Shown here piece after piece: positions 59,185-64,000 of a DNA stretch of 64,000 nucleotides (positions within the stretch are counted from its first letter, which is position 1; every line of letters begins with the position of its first letter). The notes beneath the pieces are model-generated. The model made no database searches, was not told the DNA's origin, and saw only the letters and a program-made list of their open reading frames with translations. The stretch comes from Brassica napus (taxonomy: Eukaryota; Streptophyta; Magnoliopsida; Brassicales; Brassicaceae). A program made the translations under genes and the position numbers. Location of the stretch: assembly GCF_020379485.1 (NCBI RefSeq), contig NC_063452.1, positions 24,248,770 through 24,312,769 on the forward strand, written 5' to 3'.

Positions 59185-60293
59185 CTAGATCTCGATCCGC
59201 GCAACCACGCAAATTTTTGTTTTCATTTATTTTTATATAAATATTTTGTTTTCAATTCTAAATTGGTATATATTATAATATATGTGTCTATCAATTTTTA
59301 AAACATAATAAGTGTAAAGTATATTTTTTTCAATGAATAGATTGTTTTAAACTTTCACATGTATTTGTATCTTCTTCTATATATATATTTTCGGATTATT
59401 ATTTCATTATTAAAATCGTAACTATATATATAGAAATTAGTAAAATATTGTTTTATTGTCATATTCAAATATAATATTTCACAAATTTAGAAAGTTTTTT
59501 TTTAAATTAAACTTTTCGCTTCATAGATTTATATTATCGAGTAAATAATTAAATATTTAGTTTTTGTTTAATTTTTAGAATAAACTATATAGTTTAAAAA
59601 AAATTCATTGGTTTAAGGTAATAAAGATCAATCATTGTTAGATAATATGATTTTTCTTATTTAAAAAAAATCTTTATAATTTTAAAAGATAACATCGACA
59701 AATATTTAAATATTTAACATATGGAGGTATTGTATTACAACATTAAATTATATCTATTTAATTTATATTATCTATAAATCCAATGGATCATATATTCTTT
59801 AAATCCAATTATTGATAGCCCAATAAAAATTTCTGGTAGACCCAAAATTTAAATAATAAGATTAGAGATAATTAAATCTAACATAACTTTCTAGGAATAG
59901 GTCCATTAGGTCTATTTTTAGATATATAAGATCTTGGATTCTTGATCAACGGTAAATGAACAACCAAAATCTAAATTATTCCACCAAATTAGCATATCCA
60001 ACATATAAGTAAATAAAACATAAAATGTCTCAATAATAATTTTTTAAAAAAGCGTATAATATAAGAGATTTTGTTTAATTATTTTTAGGAGATAAATAAA
60101 GGTTTCTAATCATACAAGGAAAAAAAATTGAGTTTTCTTTTCTCCTCAACCATGTAGCCGCCTCTCTCTCTCTCTCTCTCTAAGTCTCGCGGCCGCCTCT
60201 CTCTCTCTAGGGTTGGGCCGTCTCTCTCTCTCTAAGCGTATGGGCCGGTTATGGACCGGGCCGGTTATGGACATTTATCAATTGATTTATAAC
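59185..60293 (-). mobile_element. Helitron 3' end (copy C) followed by AT-rich DNA and the copia LTR
   Basis: On minus the sequence TGCGTGGTTGCGCGGATCGA then GATCTAG/T at 59188-59185 has the hairpin plus CTAG of a Helitron 3' terminus, preceded by AT-rich non-coding DNA. The 5' TC end was not located. At its far side a copia LTR begins (right border at 60294). Its inner border is not clear, so the division between Helitron and LTR is unknown. CT microsatellites at 60160-60235 lie in the LTR. Confidence 0.5.
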
Positions 60294-63200
60294 ACTCCCC
60301 CTTGGATGCCATAACCATACATGGATTGTAATACGATTAATGTTGCCTCATTAAAACCTTATCAAGAAAACCCAGTGGGACAAAACCATGATGAAGAAAA
60401 AAAAATACAACACGTACTACTCCCCCTGATGTGAACCTCAGTGGAGGTCTTTCAGCCTACGCATCCCAATCTGATGCGTGAGTTTCCTGAACGTGCAAGT
60501 CGGGACTGACTTAGTGAATAGGTCAGCTAAATTGTCGCTGGACCTTACTTGGACGACCAGGACTTCGCCGGCTTTCTGAAGCTCGTGCGTGAAAAAGAAC
60601 TTAGGTAATATGTGTTTCGTCCTGTCTCCTTTGATGTAGCCGTCCTTGAGCTGAGCAATGTATGCAGCATTGTCCTCATACATCACAGTTGGCTCTTTGT
60701 CCTCAGACATCCCGCAATCAGCTCGGACATGTTGGGTCATCGACTTCAACCAAACACACTCGCGGCTGGCCTCATGAATGGCCAAGATTTCTGAGTGATT
60801 AGATGATGTGGCCGCGATGGTTTGTTTCATGGAACGCCATGAAATGGCCGTACCTCCATGTGTAAAGACATATCCTGTCTGTGATCGAGCATGATGTGGA
60901 TCTGATAGATATCCTGCATCAGCAAAGCCAACTAAACCATCTTTGTTATGGTTAGTATAATATAGACCCAAGTCTTTTGTTCCTTACACGTAACGAAGAA
61001 CATGTTTTATCCTGTTCCAGTGCCTCTGGGTCGGACATGACCTAAACCTAGATAGTAGGTTCACGGCAAAGGCTATATCAGGCCGTGTGTGAGTTGCCAA
61101 GTACATTAAAGTTCCTATGGCACTGAGATATGGCATTTCAGGACCTATGACATCTTCATCGTCCATTTTGGGACGAAATGGATCAGTGTCCAGACCGAGA
61201 GATCTCACGACCATGGGACTGGTCAGAGGATGGCAATCGGCCATATTAAACCTCTTGAGTACCTTTTCTGTATATGCCATTTGATGCACAAGGATACCAT
61301 CATTTATGTACTCAAGCTGTAATCTCAAACATAATTTTGTTTTCCCGAGATCTTTCATCTCGAATTCTTTCTTAAGGTATTCAACCGTTTGGAAAATCTC
61401 TCCAGGGGTTCCTAGAATATTCAGATCCTCAACATACACTGCTATGATCACGAATCCTTTATTTTCGAATTTCTTAATGAAAATACATGGACTGATAGGG
61501 TCATATATATATCCCTCTTTCACTAGGTACTCACTTAGTCTATTGTACCACATCCGTCCGGATTGTTTCAGTCCATAAAGAGATTTATTCAACTTAATAC
61601 AATGTTGTTCTCGAGAACTCTCTTTGTTTTTTAATTTGATACCTTATGGGACTTTCATATAGATTTCATTATCCAGTGGGCCATATAGGTATGCGGTTAC
61701 AACATCCATTAACCGTAAATCTAGACCTTCTCTCATGGCCAGACTTATTAAAAATCTGAAGGTCGTAGAATCCACCACAGGGGAGTATGTCTCCTTATAG
61801 TCTATTCTTGGTCTCTGTGAGAATCCTTGTGCAACAAGTCGGGCTTTATACCTCATGACTTCACCATTCTCATTTCTTTTCCTCACAAAAACCCATTTGT
61901 ATCCCACTGGTTTGATATCATGAGGTGTCCGGATAATTTGGCCAAATACACCTTTTTTTCTCAATGATTCTAACTCCACGTTTATGGCTTCTTTCCATTT
62001 TAAGTCAATCTGGTCGTTGCATGTATTCATATATAGACGTGGGTTCATGATCCTCATTATCCATAAGTTCAAGTGCTACTTTATAAGCAAATATATCATC
62101 CATGGCGACATGTTTTATGTTCCATTGTTTTCCAGACAAGACATAGTTTATTGAGATCTCATTATTATCTGCACCATCAGTACCATGAATCTTGGTGTCC
62201 CAGGAATCATTGTTTGGCACATCAGGGCCGGCCACATCAGTGGCATCAGGTCCGGCCATGTCTAAAGCCGTAGGGTTGGACGCGGCCACATCACGGGCTG
62301 GATCGGCCGTGGCCATGTCTGGTGTCTTATGAACCTCGGTTTCATTTTCTGCACCTTTCTTTGTTTTCCGAGGGTTCTTATCTTTGGAACCTATTGGTCT
62401 ACCAAGTTTCACACGTTGTCTAGACTATGTAGCAACTTGATTGTGTCCCTCTTGAACATCAATTCTTATTGGTGTATTAGCAGCTGGTATGTATGACTTA
62501 GTCACACTTTTCGGGTCAGCAAAGGAATCTGGCAATTGATTAGCTAGCTTTTGTAAATGAATGATCTTCTGAACTTCTAGTTCACATTTTTGAGTTCGAG
62601 GATCTTGCCAAGATATCGACATTTGATTCCATGAGATTTCTTTTACCATTTAACTGCTATCTCCCCCTAATGTTGGAAGTTCGGATTCATTGAAATGACA
62701 ATCCGCGTATCTGGCCTTAAACAAATCACCCGTAGTTGGCTCAAGATACTTTAAAATCGTGGGGGAATCAAATCTAACATATATCCCCATCCTCCTTTGA
62801 GGTCCCATCTTTGTTCTCTATGGTGGAGCTATTGGAACATAAACGGCACAGCCAAAAGTCTTAAGATGGGAAATGTCTGACACGTGACCCGTGAGTAATT
62901 GTGATGGGAAATATTTGTGCTCGCTAGATGGCCTGATGCGTATGAGCTCGGTCGCGTGTAGGACGGCATGTCCCCACGCTGAGACCGGAAGTCTCGACCT
63001 CATGAGTAATGGTCGAGCTATGAACTATATGCGTTTTATAAATGATTCGACCAGGCCGTTCTGTGTATGTACATGTGCCACGGAGTGTTCCACACTTACC
63101 CCCCTGGACATACACTAATCATTAAACGCTTGGGAAGTGAACTCACCAGCATTATCTAGGCGTATAGTCTTTAAAGGAAAATCTAGAAAATGAGCTCGTA

Positions 63201-64000
63201 ATCTAATTATATGAGCAAGTAACCTGGCAAATGCCAAGTTTCTGGTCGACAGGAGACAAACATGCGACCATCTAGTGGACGCATCAATGAGGACCATGAA
63301 ATATCGAAATGTCCCACAAGATGGGTGAATTGGTCCACAGATGTCTCCTTGAATTCTTTCCAGAAAGTTTATAGTCTCTTTAGTGACTTTAACTGGTGAT
63401 GGCCTAGAAATGAGTTTCCCTTGGGAACAAGCAACACACGATAGGTGCTTAGGGATAATTCGTTTCTCTTTCTGGGAATGGCCGTTTGAGTTCAGGATCA
63501 GTTTACGCATCATGGTCGAACCGGGATGGCCAAGCCGGTCGTGCCATAGAGTGAAATTTTCGATTGCCTCTTTATTAAAAATGGCATTGGCCTCGATCAT
63601 ACTGACTTTAGCATGGTAAAGACCAGTAGATAGTGCGGGAATGGATTCTAAACTTTCGTATTGCCATGGACGATTTCAATGATCTGAAGAGATTCTTTGT
63701 TTCCTTCGCCCGTGGTTTCAATATGAAAGCCATTCATTCGAATGTCTTTAAAGCTTAATAGATTTCTCTTAGATTTGGGTGAGTACAAGGCATCTGATAT
63801 CTCAAGATGTGTACCCATAGGCCACAGGATGTTAGCCTGGTTGTGACCCTCTATGAGACTAGCTATTCCCGCAATGGTGGAGATGTTGGCGTTTTTCAGA
63901 GTTAGGTTTATGAAGTATCTCTTGTCTTTTAAAATCGTATGGCTTGATCCACTGTCCACAACGAGTAGATCCTTGTTCTCGTTCATTTCTAAAACAAGAT
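60294..64000 (-). mobile_element. Ty1/copia LTR retrotransposon, internal region cut by the right edge
   Basis: The 3' LTR start (minus TGTTATAAATCAATTG) ends at 60294 and is preceded on minus by a polypurine tract AAGGGGGAG. Upstream on minus the order is protease, GAG-pre-integrase, integrase, RT, RNase H, which defines Ty1/copia. The 5' LTR, primer-binding site and gag lie beyond position 64000. Confidence 0.9.
60438..63986 (-). pseudogene. copia pol (protease-integrase-RT-RNase H), multiply broken
   Basis: The protease has LLVVDSGSSHTIL (63960). The pre-integrase has WHDRLGHPG and CVACSQGK. The integrase has D-D-E as GDICGPI, RLDNAGEF and GLVESF. The RT runs from KPVGYKWVFVRKRNENGEV to LNKSLYGLKQSGRMW, with the palm motif reading YVEDLNIL (61424-61438) where copia RTs have YVDD, so a metal-binding aspartate has become glutamate. 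RNase H follows (VGFADAGYLSD, YEDNAAYIAQL, TKHI). Stops lie at 63115, 62818, 62425, 61644 and 60984 among others, with frame changes near 63640 and 62040. The copy cannot make an intact polyprotein. Confidence 0.88.

Noticed and set aside
1..64000. tRNA, rRNA or snoRNA genes
   Set aside because: No cloverleaf with the A/B box pattern, rRNA core or C/D box pairs was noticed; a covariance-model scan would be decisive.

Overview
This is plant nuclear DNA from a Brassicaceae genome, most likely Brassica or a close relative such as Raphanus. It is AT-rich, intron-containing and dense in transposons. Gene names come from protein motifs I recognise and from remembered Arabidopsis thaliana gene order; no database search was run.

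Left third (1-15.4 kb), a gene-bearing block that looks collinear with the top of A. thaliana chromosome 2 (about At2g01690-At2g01740). It holds the N-terminal third of a VAC14 gene (minus), a decayed ribophorin I/OST1 relic (minus), an intact START-domain membrane protein gene (minus), a decayed RING-H2 relic of RIE1 type (plus) and an intact intronless PPR gene like At2g01740 (minus). A MITE with 8-bp target duplication and a Mutator-like element (intact 838-aa transposase plus a convergent DUF1985 gene) are inserted between them.

Middle (15.4-29.6 kb), mostly gene debris: a patchwork of exons from unrelated genes (5-phosphatase, zinc-binding exon, Ulp1 protease, Core-2/I-branching glycosyltransferase), a MULE N-terminal fragment, a broken indole-3-glycerol-phosphate synthase, a Helitron remnant, one intact small secreted cysteine-containing peptide ORF, two CDPK exons, a perfect 24-bp inverted repeat and an unrecognised multi-exon gene fragment.

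Right half (29.6-64 kb), nested transposons: a 5'-truncated L1-type LINE; a Helitron; an 8.4-kb Ty3/gypsy (Tat/Ogre-like) element with AATCT target duplication, gag and protease on minus, an antisense ORF on plus and no reverse transcriptase or integrase; a 4.6-kb TIR element filled with GACGAC...GTCGTC palindromes; a MITE inside a MITE; a second LINE with ORF1 and ORF2 but no RNase H; two more Helitrons; and a Ty1/copia element cut by the right edge.

A recurring signal is that most in-frame stops in these retroelements fit single C-to-T or G-to-A changes, as expected for deamination of methylated cytosine in silenced DNA. I saw no novel enzymatic system. The most unusual items are the palindrome-array element with a gene-like promoter, the gag-protease-antisense-ORF element and the captured-exon islands.
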